A stretch of DNA of 64,000 nucleotides, from positions 9,991,501 through 10,055,500 of the forward strand of contig JAPTOF010000003.1 in the NCBI GenBank assembly GCA_028554755.1, written 5' to 3'. Positions 12,408 through 23,939 of the stretch are shown piece by piece. Each line of letters begins with the position of its first letter. Position 1 is the stretch's first letter. The notes under the pieces were generated by a model, which had not been told where the DNA came from, ran no database searches, and saw only the letters and a list, made by a program, of their open reading frames with translations. The DNA is from Cordia subcordata. Lineage: Eukaryota; Streptophyta; Magnoliopsida; Boraginales; Cordiaceae. The position numbers were made by a program, and so were the translations under genes.

Positions 12408-13958
12408 TGTTAGGAATGGTGACCTAAAGTCAGTAATCTATTGTAGACTTCATACTAATTTATTCATGAATCATCTTACTTTCATCCTTATGTCATATCA
12501 TACATCATCTTCTTAGTTGTTAGATCATGACGTAGACCTTAGGATGACTTAATGAGGCTATGTGAATGAGGAATAGCCTGGTCATCCTTAAACTTGGTTC
12601 ATAACCAAATGATAGAATCGATACGAAGACGTCAATTCTATTGAGCATAGTTTATAGTACATCACAAGAGTTGGTTATCCTCATGACCAATAAGTGTGAA
12701 TACATTGACGTGACCCAAGGTGAGGTATGGAAACATGCTCACTGAATATGACTCTATTACGAGCATCCTATGGTATGTACCTTACTATCAGAGGACAGCT
12801 TATGGTGCTTATAAATGTTGTATTCTCTCATACATGAGACCGCCATAAAGACTTGCAGATTACTCCCCATGCTCTAATACCAGACTATTTGGATTTCTAA
12901 TCCGGTGACAAAAGGCTGTTGGGTTTAGGCAAGTACCACGAAGTCAATGTATAGGTCAAGATAGGATTGATTGCTCCGAGTATTAGGAGAATAATATTCT
13001 GCTTACTTCTAATTTATTAAGACTTTCACCAAAGCTTTCTGTATAATATGTCACGTGGTTACGTTATGATAAGTCATAACAAGATTGGGACTTAACATGG
13101 AATAGCTGATTAGGGTTTTGATAGTTTACCATGCCCTTAAGGTTATTTTGAAGTATCGAGGGTCATAGGGAATCTACCATAGTGCCTAGGTTCGTTGAAT
13201 ATTGCCTTGCAACTATTCAGATTATCCAGATGTTGGGAACCATTGTTAGATGGTATCATCGATTAATATAAGACTAGTCCTTATATTACCAGTTTAAGTT
13301 TAAACCTACGAAGTCACGCATATGGTTGAGAATGAGTTTGGAGGGTTGACCCTATTGTAATTATCTCAATCATGTTTAATTGAGAATTAGACATGTTATT
13401 ATTTAATTATGAATTAAATAATATTATGGGTAATTAACATTATAGACATTTAATTGAGAATTAAATATATAATTTTTTATTATTTATTACGGGTCATAGA
13501 ACTAATTTTGACAATGTTTAGCTGGCACGGATATGTGGATCAAAATTAATTCATGGGCCATTGTTTATATATTAAATATGGATTTAATTTGGACTTTAAT
13601 TTGGATATGAGATGTTCATAATTTTGAGTCTAAAGAGCTGGACTTATTGGGTTGTAGAGATAGGCTTTATAGAAAGCCCATATCTCTCTATATAGAGAGA
13701 GAATTCACTTTTTCTACTTATGATGGTTTCTAAGAAAAACCTAATCCCAAAATAATTGTCAGAATACTCTCCCAGAAATAAAATTAGCTTCCTCATACTA
13801 TTCTGATCGCGTACAAAAAGGAAGAGCTCAATGTTTTCGCAAGGCAAGGTTTTCAGTAAAAGAATTACAAGGTAATTCTAAATCTCTTAAAAAAATTTTA
13901 ATTCTAAAGCTTGATCCTATGCATGGAAATCTGGAGAAAGTCTCCCCGATTTCCAACA
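12408..13958 (+). repeat. 3' LTR of the 5743-13958 element
   Basis: The LTR is 1551 bp, from TGTTAGGAATGG to TTTCCAACA, and is followed by the target duplication CAGCA. It is collinear with the 5' LTR. Confidence 0.88.
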
Positions 13959-14560
13959 CAGCAATCCCCTCAGTTCTTCCATCCCACGCCAAGCCAGGCC
14001 GTATACTCTGGCCCATCATTGTCGACATATGATGTTGGTGGATCGTTAGGCTACATACAGTTCACTCCATTGGGCCAAAGCTTCCCGTCCATGGTGACTG
14101 TCCTATTAGTTCTGATACATGGCAAGCACCATCCAAATTCGTTTACGAGCCCAGTTGGATATAGTAGTTATCACTTGCGAGTATATCAACACATTTGAGT
14201 GGCAGTGGGGACCGGGGAATTGGCTACCTAGGTGAGGATTATTGTTTTGTCTTCGCCCTTTGCGTTGAGGACATTCTTAATGAGATATTGCTGCTGTCTA
14301 TAACTAGCCACAAGTGGAGACTCAACTGTCACAGGCCCCATAGCCATAGGTTGAGACTTAGCAAGCGCAGTCTTAGTAGCCATAAGTCGAGACTTAGTAG
14401 TTGCAGTCCTAGGAGCCACAAGAAGAGCCTTCACAGTTGTAAGTAGAGCAGGGATCTCGGTAAAAGAAGAGGAAACAGCTGCACACCAACGTCTAGTCTA
14501 GAGAGCAGCTACCTCGGGAGAAGAACGGATATCGGCCAATTATGGGACTGGAGATCAAAG
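13959..14560 (+). pseudogene. PMD-associated gene, 3' part after the LTR insertion
   Basis: When the Copia-like element and one CAGCA copy are removed, the Gln/Pro-rich reading frame before 5743 (WCHLFTQFQ) runs in frame into QSPQFFHPTPSQAVYSGPS after 13958. The two parts therefore belong to one gene. The continuing tail is low-complexity, Ser/Pro/Gln-rich and then breaks up: the 14195-14446 stretch is Ser/His/Arg-rich and contains short repeats of 'agccataagtcgagacttag' type. It ends within about 400 bp of the 3' end of the oppositely oriented MULE transposase. Confidence 0.62.
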
Positions 14561-14949
14561 AGGTCACAATTTTTTTTGTTCGTAGATAATATTAGCTATT
14601 TTGTAAATAAATTAGCAAAACTATGTTTCACTTTTCTTTTTTTCTTTCTTCTTCAATAATTGTATTTTGTTTGGTTCTTTGTTATTTAGTTTGTCATATT
14701 AGTGTCTATCTTACATTTTTTATTTCTTCTTCACCATTTGAGTTACCTTTCACTACATTATAAATTATAAATTATATTCATGCATAGTTCAAGCGCTAAT
14801 GAAGATGACGAATTAATAATGTTGTGTAAATGCTAGTGCATGTCCAATTCAATTCAACATGGAAAATGACGGATTCTCATAAATTTGTATGCATTACAAT
14901 AACAAGATTTTACATTACAATATTATTTCGTCACATTACAGTCAAACAT
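14561..14949. other. Intergenic AT-rich stretch between convergent genes
   Basis: It is T-rich then A-rich sequence without a coding frame, between the 3' ends of the PMD gene (+) and the MULE transposase (-). Confidence 0.5.
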
Positions 14950-17374
14950 TATCACAAGTATTATGGTGCATCGTTATTTTGATTTCTGGGACAGTTGGAG
15001 TGGTTGTGCCTTTGTTGACTACAATTTGTACACCTTCTTTGACCAACTTGGTTCGAACGATCCATTTCGTTATGAATACGTCTACCTCCTGCTCGACCTT
15101 TCCTTCTCTATCACAACTATCATGGGTTCAGTTGTAGTTACTATGCGGATACGTATGGCCAATAATGCTCATGTCCTAATGGCTCAAATGGCTTCGAGTA
15201 TGTTGCTTTGTATGTTTCTAATGTAAACTTCTTTGGGATCAGGGTTGATGTTGGTACTTGCGGATATCGTGCTAGTGTCTAGGCATGCAAACATGGCAAG
15301 TGATAAGTTGTCCACTTAGCACAAGTATACGTCTTCTCATAAAATCTAACCACCTATGTATGAGCTCTTTCAGTAAATGAAGTCGGTAAATGACCAACAT
15401 GTGTAGTTCTAGTTTCATAATGAAAATTGAACGCATTGTGACGGTGTGAATATGCCTCCCACTTGTCATCATACCCCATCGAGCACCTCCATCTCCCAAA
15501 TGGTCCAAATTGATTAATCAATTTCAGATAGATAGTCGTATGCCTTTTCCAAACCCCGCTTAGTGTTGGGTCAACTTCAAGAATTTTCTGCATTATTGCA
15601 TTATGTTTGCATACTTGATGTTCTTTGCTAGCTAACCAACATAAACCTTTAAAAACTGGTTACAGACTTGTTTTATCATATTTCTTTTTAGATGTCTTAA
15701 GCATATGTGATGTTTCACCCGTAATTGCTCATCAAATGAGATATGTTCCACAGTAGAAGTATTTCTTGATGTTGGTTAGATATTATACATACCTTCTTTA
15801 TACCCTGAAGGAAATATTGACGCATATGATGGAGGAATTATGGCCAGCTATCTTTTGTCTCTGCATCAACAATGGAAAATGCCAATGGCAAGACTTGTCC
15901 ATTCGCATATATCGTTAATGCTGTAAGAAGATGATCCTAGTATGGACCCCACAGGTGGGTATCGTCAAGCAGGAGTACGGGTCTACAATGTTTCCATTAG
16001 CGATGAATGGCGCAAATGCCAAGACCACAGTTGAAAATTTGTATTTCGATGTTGAACCTGGAAAGAACTTGTAAGTTACGACCGTCCCCGGATTGTTTGC
16101 TTTCATAGCTCTAAAAAATCATGGAAGTAATTGGTAAAAGGTATGCCAATGTCTGTAGACTTGTTCAATGGCCTTATTTCAACTATGCCATGCCTTCTTG
16201 TAAGATGTGTTCACCTGAAAAGTATCCTTAACGTGAACTCGAACAAAACCCACCTTGAAATCAGACTTATGTTTTACAAAATGCTTGACCATAAATTCGA
16301 CTAGGTCAATGATAACATTTTCATGCCTAGACCATCTGTTGTAACCTAAACAATTATGCACACTGTAGTACTTTGTTATCTCAAACTAACAGTGGATGGA
16401 TTTTTTATTGCACGTAAGTGCCATCTGCATGGATTATTGGGTTTTTGCTATTACAAGAAACAAGGTATAGGCCCGGTTCAGACTTATCGACCTTGTATTC
16501 ATGCTGTATTTTTATCGCATACATCTGTACAACCCTTTGGACATCTCTTTTTGACAGGAACACTATGCTTACACCAACCCTTCCTTATTTGGGTCCCAAA
16601 ATGGCTTGTTTATTGGTAGGTCCAAACTATATATATAATATTCTTGCATAACAGTATGAAACTCTGTAGGTTCAAACCTCTCAAACACTGGCGTCGTACT
16701 GCTACTTAGCCTACCCTGTATATGTACGTTCGTAATTGTTATTCTCGTCGAAGTGTTCTTTATCATCATCATCCTCATTGTGCCAGGCATTAACATCGTT
16801 CAAGGCGACATTCTCGTCTTTCTTATCAAATTCAGACTGCAATGTATCCATATTCAAGTCCAACCCCGCATGTGGGTTGATAGCATGTGATGTCCCTGCT
16901 ACATTAATGCGCTATGAGGAGAAACGTTTCATATGGAAAATTCCGTCATGGGCTGTCGTAATGTCAATCCCTGCCACCTTGTAACTAGTTGCCTCTGCAT
17001 TCAGATTGGGGACAAAGCAATAAATAGGGATATCACTAACAAGCTAGGGAATGTATACGTCATCACCATTTACGTCAACATAGATATCTACAGTATGCAT
17101 GTTATTAGGATCATAAGCCATTCGAAACACGTCCTGAAACTCTTCATCCTTGGTAACTATGCTCACGTTGAAGTATGAATATTAGGAGTTTATGAGCGTT
17201 GATTGGAACCAATAACGTAACTGAACTCTCTCGACACCATAATGCAAATTAATCTTTTCATAAACATTGTAAACAAATTCATTGGACGACATATCATGTG
17301 TTATTTTGACTTTACGTGTTGGCTTTATAGTCCCATAATCTACACTGTAAGGGCCATTGATTTTTGGGTGCCAT
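14950..17374 (-). pseudogene. MULE (MuDR-type) transposase pseudogene
   Basis: Reading the minus strand from an ATG at 17374 (MAPKINGPYS) there is an N-terminal module, then near 16590-16400 the MuDR domain (FWDPNKEGLVGVSIVFLSK, then a Cys-rich region), then near 16330-16180 the usual VKDTFQVNTSYKKAWH block. At about 16000-15850 comes the DDE transposase core: CRPVLLLDDTHLWGPY, with the first catalytic Asp in the DDTHL position, then ANGQVLPLAFSIVDAETKDSW. Near 15330-15280 a SWIM-type zinc finger reads CAKWTTYHLPCLHA. Near 15035-14990 there is a CCHC knuckle, CTNCSQQRHNHSNC. The order is the standard mudrA order. Several in-frame stops (for example after TLINS near 17180) and frame changes make it non-functional. 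No terminal inverted repeats could be located. Confidence 0.86.
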
Positions 17375-18171
17375 AACGTAAAAGAACAACAGCTAAGTTT
17401 GATTCATATTTTTTGGACTGGGTGATTTTATGAAAATTTTAGAGGGTAGAACGAAGTTTTGAACGAAGTTTTGGATGGTTTGGGGAAGGTGCAAATGGGG
17501 TTTATATAGTGCTTTTAGTAACTCATTTTAAGCATTTGAAATTCAATTCATTCTTTAAAAATGCCAAAACTAACACTTTGTCATGTCTGTTGATGATAGA
17601 TTCGATTCCCTATAGTCAATGCAAGGTTTACTTCATTGTTCCAAATAACGTATTGCTTTTGAAAAGCCGAATTTTGAAGATTTCATTTTTTTGAAAATGC
17701 TCGGCTTTTCAAATTAACGAAATTATCTACCACCATGTCAGGAATATATTTGCTAGCGACAATATTCAATGACATCATTATAGTGCCAGGTGTCAGCAAA
17801 TTTTGGTTTTTCAAACACCGAAAGTTTCTGGAACAATGTCAAGAATATATTCGTTGGTAGCTTTCAGTATTTCAATCATCATAACTAAATTTCGACTTTT
17901 GAAATGTCGCTTTCTATTTTTCAATCATCGAACTTTGGGAATCTTCTTGACACAATGTCAAATACAAAACTTTCATTATTTAAAAATCATATAAGTTTTG
18001 AAAATAAAATTTTGGTTTTTGAATAACCAAAAAGGGTAAATTTGAAATTCCTTTTCCAACTAGGATACTTTTGATAGGAATATTGAAAACAAGGATATTT
18101 ATAAAGAAAATTCTTAGCTAATGTGCACAAGTTGCTTGTGTATATAATATTATATACATATATATATATGT
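17375..18171. other. Upstream region of the MULE transposase with degenerate repeats
   Basis: From about 17540 to 18010 the sequence repeats phrases such as 'ttttcaaacaccgaaa', 'atgtcaagaatatatt' and 'ttttgaaaat-cga' at roughly 100-130 bp spacing. No coding domain is visible. It may be the terminal or subterminal part of the MULE, but a matching inverted copy beside the PMD gene was not found. Confidence 0.4.
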
Positions 18172-18222
18172 ATGTACACATATATGTATATATGTATATG
18201 TGTATATGTATGTATGTATGTA

Positions 18223-18268
<46 letters not shown>
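18150..18268. repeat. TA/TATG microsatellite
   Basis: The run of tatatg/tatgta units passes into about 44 bp of pure (TA)n at 18224-18267. The short frames over it are artefacts of the repeat. Confidence 0.9.
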
Positions 18269-18270
<2 letters not shown>

Positions 18271-18981
18271 ATTATATGGTGTGTTAGCCAAATGGGGTGG
18301 GGCCGAATGGTCAACTTATCAAAATGGTGTGTGGTTGATAATATATATTATTATTTATACTATGTAAGTGTATGTTTGGTTTTGGTAGGGGATCAACGAA
18401 TAGCTTAGGAGAAAGATTAGGTCATAATATATATGATTATATATACATGCATGTGTGTGCACTTTGTTTATTTTATTTAAACTATCCTAACTACTAATTT
18501 AATAAAAGCTAACTTATTAACTACTAATCTAAAGAAATGAGCTAACTAATTAATGTAACCTAATTAATGTCTTAAAACCTTAATGCCTTATAAATGTGTC
18601 CTAAATCTAATTACTAACTAATGCTTCTTGCTAATTAAGCACTAAGCCTTAATTAAAAGCTTGCAAGTGCACAGGTCGTGTAGTCTAATGTGCGGAAGCA
18701 AGGTCGATCCCTTAGGGAGGTGGGAAATAGGGAATGAAGGCTAAATGTGTGTCCTAGAAAACTCGAAATAAAATAAGCTAAACTAAGAATTCATATTGGT
18801 CATTTTAGATATGAAATGAGCTCAAAACAAATTAAACTAATTTAAACAAACTAAAGAAAATAAATGCAAGAGAGAACTACTGCGGATGCTATTCATTGTA
18901 GGTCGGGGTTATTAGAAATGAAATTTGGAAATTTGAGGTCCACTGTGAAAGTGGTAGAGGCGGTGAACAAAGTTAGTGTAG

Positions 18982-20277
18982 ATGGAGATGATGATGAGAA
19001 AGGTTGCTTTTGTGGTCAAGGTGATAGACCCACTTGTTAAGGACCATGATGAGGAGACCATGATACAGGATGATGAATTGAGAAAGCTTACGAACGCTCT
19101 AGTTAGCTTTGATCGAGAAACCATTGGGCAAGGATTTGTAGTCTTTACTTCTAGAGGTCATGATCATAGGTTTAACGAGTCCTTTGAGGTTAATTCTTTC
19201 GATCTTGATGTGGGAGATATGGACCAAAATGATTGCACATGTAGGATTGACCTTAAAGGTAGAGATGAAAATAGAGGTTTTAAGATGCATACGATAAAAT
19301 CTTGTATTCTTGGAGATGGTTATAAGAAGATATCCCCTTGTAATGTATTCATTGAAGAATTTGATAAGATATTAACTACAGTGGATTTGGAGATAGCCGT
19401 TGAAGAGAACATCATGCCAATTTTAGATTTTAGGCCCGATGAGTCCACAAGAGTTGTAGGTTCCAATGTTAGAGTAAATGATCAATCTATGAAGACTCTT
19501 AAGGAAGAAATTAAGGAACTTGAGCTTATGATATATGGGTCCTTGGGTATCTTTGATGAGTCTTTGTTAGAACATTCTTCAAAACTCTCTACTAGGGAGT
19601 TACTTGATGAGGTGAACCGTTTCTTGGATAAACATGACCTATCCTTTAAAGAGAGTGAGCTAATTACCCTTACTCCTGATTCTTCCTCTTCCAGGACCAC
19701 TCCTTCATGTTCTCCTATTGATTCCATCTCATTCAATCCTATTTCATTTGATGATTCTCCCCTCCTTTCTTCCATTAAGTCTCCCCCTAGTGAGCACATT
19801 TTTATGCCATCCCACTTAGAGCATGTTCATGTAGGGCTTGTTCACACTCCTCCTATTCTTTATGCTTTGAATTCTTTAGCAACCCATGGGCATGGGGTGT
19901 GGGTAGCCCTTGATGACCAAAAGAAGGCAATATGATGATTAGTGGCAGAAACCAAGCTTGCTAGGTTAGGATTGGAGAAGAAAAAGGGACATAGACCTTT
20001 AGATTTTTCCATGCCCTATGAAACGTTGGAGCATTCTCCTTCTATATTTGATGTGTCAGGTTTTTCATTTGTCCCTTTTTCATATGCGTATAAAAAGGAT
20101 TTTAATGTACATAATTTGATTGACCACATACCACATGATTCTTTTTCTTTTGAGTTGTGTGTTGACAGTTTGTATGCCGATCCGTGCTCAAGGACTACAA
20201 GTATCATTGGCCCTAACATTATCGCCTGGCTGGAGGCTTTAAATCCAACACTGTTAAGAGGCACCCTAGATATTTAG
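18982..20277 (+). pseudogene. Unrecognised ~430-aa ORF in an LTR element, with two in-frame TGA codons
   Basis: I do not recognise this protein. A 317-codon frame from the ATG at 18982 ends at TGA TGA (19933-19938). The same frame then runs on for another 113 codons to 20277 without a stop. The uninterrupted ancestor would have been about 430 aa. The first 60 residues are acidic and charged (DPLVKDHDEETMIQDDE). The middle has a charged segment (LKEEIKELELMIYGSLG) and a Leu-rich RELLDEVNRFLDKHD stretch. Residues about 225-265 are Ser/Pro-rich. The last part holds hydrophobic and aromatic segments. There is no Cys/His knuckle, no protease DTG/DSG and no RT motif. It is too long to be chance in this AT-rich setting, and lies between leader-like sequence and the polypurine tract. 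It could be a divergent gag-like protein, an extra retroelement ORF or captured host sequence. Confidence 0.6.
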
Positions 20278-20279
20278 TG

Positions 20280-21657
20280 ACGAGTAAATGATTGCCTGGC
20301 TGATAGCATCGTGGTTAGCACTACTTGGGGGCAGCCTAGGTTTAATTTTGCACTTCTAAGTTCGTTTTCCTTTAAATTATTTTTTTTTCTTTTCTTTTCA
20401 CTCACACCAAAGTATTGAATCCCAATCCTTTGCCTTACAGAATACACTTTTACTTATTATTTGCACATGCCAATGCAAGTTTGCATAGGCAATGCTACTA
20501 ACCTTATTTCTTTGTGAGTGTTTGTGGATTGTGAGTCACAAGGTTAGTAATTGATTAATTGACCATTGGCATGGAGAGCTTTACAGAGAACGTAAGGTTG
20601 TATCTATCCTTTCGCCACTTGTCCCAATTTTTCTACCCCATCCCCACCACCTTTACGTGCTTTGTGTAGATGATTTGTTTGTTACGTGGTTTACTCTATT
20701 TGCTTAGGGATAAGCAAAGTTTAGGTTTGAAGGTGTAGGGGTTTGGTCTTATTGCTTTATGCTTCTCATTGTTCTATGCTTCTCATTGTTTTATGCTTTT
20801 TTAGGGTAGATTACATTATGTTCTTAAAAATAGTGAAAATTTTTCAATTTTCGATGCATATAGAGTTGTTTAGTTCTTAGTTGATTGTTGTGTTGGCTAT
20901 TGTGATTAACTCAATTGATCGGTGAAAATGAGTTAAATTATAGAGAATGAATGGAGTTGATTGAAAATTGGGCCTTGAAGGGGATGCCTTTGAAAGTTGT
21001 GGGAGTGAGTACCTTTAAGAATGCCCTTTGTAACCACCCCATGGCTTGGTAGGAAGGAGAGTTTAAAAAGGGTTATTGATATGAGTGTCCCTTCCTTGAT
21101 TGGTTCTTTTTTATGTGCGTTAGCCTTTCTTTTTCTTTTCTTTCTTTTATGGAATGTAAAATGTTAAAAAAATAAAAGAAAAGGAAAAAAAGGTGCAAAA
21201 ACATCAAAAAGTTGAAAATTTAAAAAAAAAATTGGAAAAAAAGACAGAAAAAGCCAAAAGCACCAAAAAGTTTTGCGAATAAGTACATAAGTGACGCAAC
21301 GTCAATTTAGCATAAAATATCCTCTTTGTAGATATAAGCCATTGTGTATACATATTCTCTCTCTTCGTGTCTTGAGGCTTTGTGTATGTTGGGGAAGCCA
21401 TGTTAGTTGAGAAGACATGAAATATCAATATCCTATGTGCGTGAGTTAGAATCCTAGACTTGTAGTTGTTTGGCTACTTAGGAAGTTCCCAAGAGGTGCG
21501 AGGACCTTTATGAGTAGAGGGAGGATCCAAAGAGGCTTGGAGATTTCTCTACGATAGGGATGACCCTTTCATGCTTCTTAGGCTAACCTTGATAGCGAGT
21601 CAATCCCTTAAGCAACCCTTTGCATCGACTTTAGAAATAAACTAAGGTTTGGGCTTA
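20280..21657 (+). other. Non-coding 3' internal region of the LTR element
   Basis: It contains no domain in any frame. There are oligo-T and A-rich tracts and a short duplicated phrase around 20755-20800 ('atgcttctcattgtt', two copies). It precedes the purine tract and LTR copy C. Confidence 0.5.
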
Positions 21658-21691
21658 CTTGGGGACAAGGAAGGAGAAGGATTAAGGATGT
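21658..21691 (+). other. Polypurine tract before LTR copy C
   Basis: The sequence 'ggggacaaggaaggagaagg' and following purines lies immediately 5' of TGATGTG. It shows that copy C is a 3' LTR of an element whose interior lies to the left. Confidence 0.65.
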
Positions 21692-23664
21692 TGATGTGTT
21701 GTGTTTTTGTGTGCGTTTGCATTGATAGTTACTTATGTATTGGAGGTGTTTTGAGCCTTATTAGTAGCATTAGTATAGTACTTATGCTTGAGCTAGGCTT
21801 AAGCATATGCAATTGTACGTAGGTGAGTTTAATAAATGCTACACTAATGCATGCTTGAGATACGCTTATTAGTTGCATTAGTATAATACTTATGCTTGAG
21901 ATAGGCTTAAGCTTATGCAATTGTACATAGGTGAGTTTAATAAAAGCTACACTAATGCATGCTTGTTTCTCGTCTTTGGCGAAGTTAGGTCAAAGCTGGA
22001 GACCTGAATCGATGATGATTTTGATGATGGAGCCAAGCCAGAGGTGTTTGGGACGTAGGATAAGCATAAAAAAAGCTTTTGGAGGTAATCAGGTGAACAA
22101 AAGTGCAATCGGAGCAAAATGGGATCAGCACGAGCAAAATTAGCCAAGGCTCTGACCTAGCCAATTGACTCTTATCCTTGGCTGGTCGATCGGCCTAGTC
22201 GACCAGCCAAGTCCCGCGACCTGTCGTGAATTTTGCTGTATTTAAGCACTTTTTAGCATATTTTGAGGAATCTTTGAACCCTTTTTCACCTCACCCACTT
22301 CTCACAAACTAAACCTTGCCTCCACCCACCTCCAATACATACATTAACACACACACTCACCTAGATCTAAGCTTATTTTAGAGGATTACAGCAACTTTTG
22401 GTAAGGATTTACTCAAGATTGTAGAAGAATAAGCAAGGATGGAAGAGGAGTTTCCTCAACCCTCTTTCATTCTATTTGATTTGATGCTTGAGTAGATAAA
22501 TTAGGGTGATTAAACTTGTGTAATGGGTTAATTTTATACTCTTTTTTATGGGATTCCATTGGCAGATATATATACATATATATATACACACACATATATA
22601 TACACGCATACACACACACATACTTTGTTCTTAATGTAAATAGCTTTTTATTAATTCATGTCTATATGTTTGATATAATGCTTAAATGAGTAGTATGTAT
22701 ATAAATTGAAGTGTATTTGCTATAGAACACCTTTGATCCATCTTATATGTATTTAAATGTGTTTATTTATGGATTGCACGAAGTAGGTTTGCTATGTTCA
22801 TGTCTATATGAGTATAAGCATGCTTTATGGTGAATATAGCTCCAGTCTTACTACATGTTGATTCTCAATTGTTTTCAATGGTGCAAATCAAACTTGTTTA
22901 TGCTTTGATAGTGAATAGGTTAACATATTTGCAACACCTTGCCTTAAGACATGTAGAATGCACTCAATAGTCAATTATTCGCTTTGGTCTCCCTTATCAA
23001 CAAATCTTAAGTCTAGACTAGCCTAGTTTGAAATCCTTTAGCTTTAAATCCAGCTAACAGGAGCCCGGGTAGGGTTTGGTCGACCTTAGTAACACTAGGC
23101 TTTGGTTTTAAATTAAACCAATAACTTAGGAGCTAGGGTAGGATCGTTATAGGACATCAAGGTAGCTTTCTAGTCCCTCCTATGGCCTTAGGTACATAAA
23201 GACCGCACTGTAGCTCTAGTAGTACACACTTAGGGACAACCCATACTGAGTCCTAGGTATTAATTAGGATACCAGCTGGTGGCCTAGTATTAGAGCATCA
23301 CTTAGATAGGCCAATCCCTAAATCCCATAGCATAGAATTAGTGAGTCACCCATTCGCAAGCGTAGGTGACCCTAACACCTTCCCGTTAGTTTAAATCCCT
23401 CATAAACTAGATCAGATTCCCAATTTCCCTTTCCTATTTTCATAGTGTAGTCCTTTTATCTTTTCCTTAGCTCCCTATAATACAAAAAGTACAAAAAACA
23501 TGTTAGCTTAGGTTCCTTTTTAGACTTCTTCTAGAGCGCACTAGCATAGAATTTCTTCCACATATTAAGCCTTCCTGTGGTTCGACACCCATACTTGTAC
23601 ATGCTATTATGCGCAATCCATATGCTTGCGGGTCTTTTAGGGCTTGCACCTTAAAGGCACATCA
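21692..23664 (+). repeat. LTR copy C (3' LTR), complete, 1973 bp
   Basis: It begins TGATGTG and ends CACATCA, a perfect 7-bp terminal inverted repeat. Near the start a block of about 110 bp ('gcttaagcatatgcaattgta' type, 21805-21960) is present twice in tandem. It has a GTCGAC cluster (22160-22210), a TATA-like box (about 22237-22246), and a TA/CA microsatellite at 22565-22620. The flanking 5 bp (GATGT and ATGTT) are only similar, so no exact target duplication can be claimed. Confidence 0.8.
22561..22620. repeat. TA/CA dinucleotide tract inside LTR copy C
   Basis: Mixed (TA)n and (CA)n runs lie at the place where copies A and B also have a shorter TA tract, so the microsatellite belongs to the LTR family. 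Confidence 0.85.
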
Positions 23665-23939
23665 ATGTTATTTCCTAACTGAGTTCAGGACGGGATTCAG
23701 GATTGGGACATTAATCAGGTAGCGGGTTTTGGAAAGCTTCTTGGGAAGGGTACTTGTCCCGTTGCCATCCCTACCTCTCACATCTTTGGGTACAACTCAC
23801 AGCTCATTTCTTGCAAATCAAATTGATTTCCCTCATTTCCAAGTAGATAATTTTAAGGCTAGTCATAACTCTTTGACAAGGAGCAAACTTACTTAGTCCC
23901 AGCTCAACAATTAGGGTCATTTCTACCTTTCAACATGGA

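Larger units (their letters stand above)
5743..13958 (+). mobile_element. Complete non-autonomous Copia-like LTR retrotransposon (8.2 kb) with nested solo LTR
   Basis: Both LTRs begin TGTTAGGAATGGTG and end in ACA. The left LTR is followed by a Met-tRNA-type primer-binding site and the right one is preceded by a purine tract. The element is flanked by an exact 5-bp duplication CAGCA (5738-5742 and 13959-13963). The inside (7291-12407) has no recognisable gag, protease, integrase, RT or RNase H, only AT-rich sequence and short chance frames, so it needed proteins supplied in trans (LARD-like). Removing the nested solo LTR (1549 bp plus one TSD) leaves about 6.7 kb. It sits inside the PMD pseudogene and therefore postdates it. 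Assignment to Copia rests on the primer site and LTR style only. Confidence 0.87.
18410..21691 (+). mobile_element. Internal region of a non-autonomous LTR element (5' end not found)
   Basis: This block leads directly into LTR copy C through a purine-rich tract (about 21658-21690). It contains 'ttgcaagtgcacaggtcg' and 'cgatcccttagggagg' phrases (18660-18720), one long reading frame (18982-20277), the phrase 'acttgggggcagcctaggtt' (20319-20338) and, at 21160-21265, an A-rich 'aaaagaaaaggaaaaaaagg' tract. From my knowledge of plant Ty3/gypsy elements the last two resemble the stretch downstream of pol in Athila/Tat-type elements. No RT, integrase or RNase H is present. The matching 5' LTR was not found next to it, and copy B is too diverged to be its partner. 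Confidence 0.55.

Noticed and set aside
14963..15226. Plus-strand frame of 87 aa
   Set aside because: It lies opposite the SWIM/CCHC end of the MULE transposase, which explains the open frame.
18172..18408. 78-aa frame of Tyr/Ile/Met repeats
   Set aside because: It is a translation of the TA/TATG microsatellite.
18655..18730. Possible tRNA gene around 'gtcgatccc'
   Set aside because: No cloverleaf could be drawn; the phrase belongs to the leader of the LTR element.
19482..19799. 105-aa minus-strand frame
   Set aside because: It is the complement of the unrecognised long plus-strand ORF, with Glu/Ser runs mirroring its Ser/Pro-rich segment.
1919..23664. LTR copies B and C as the two LTRs of one giant 21.7-kb element
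   Set aside because: They are too diverged from each other, B is not followed by a primer-binding site, and the DNA between them belongs to a MULE/PMD unit.
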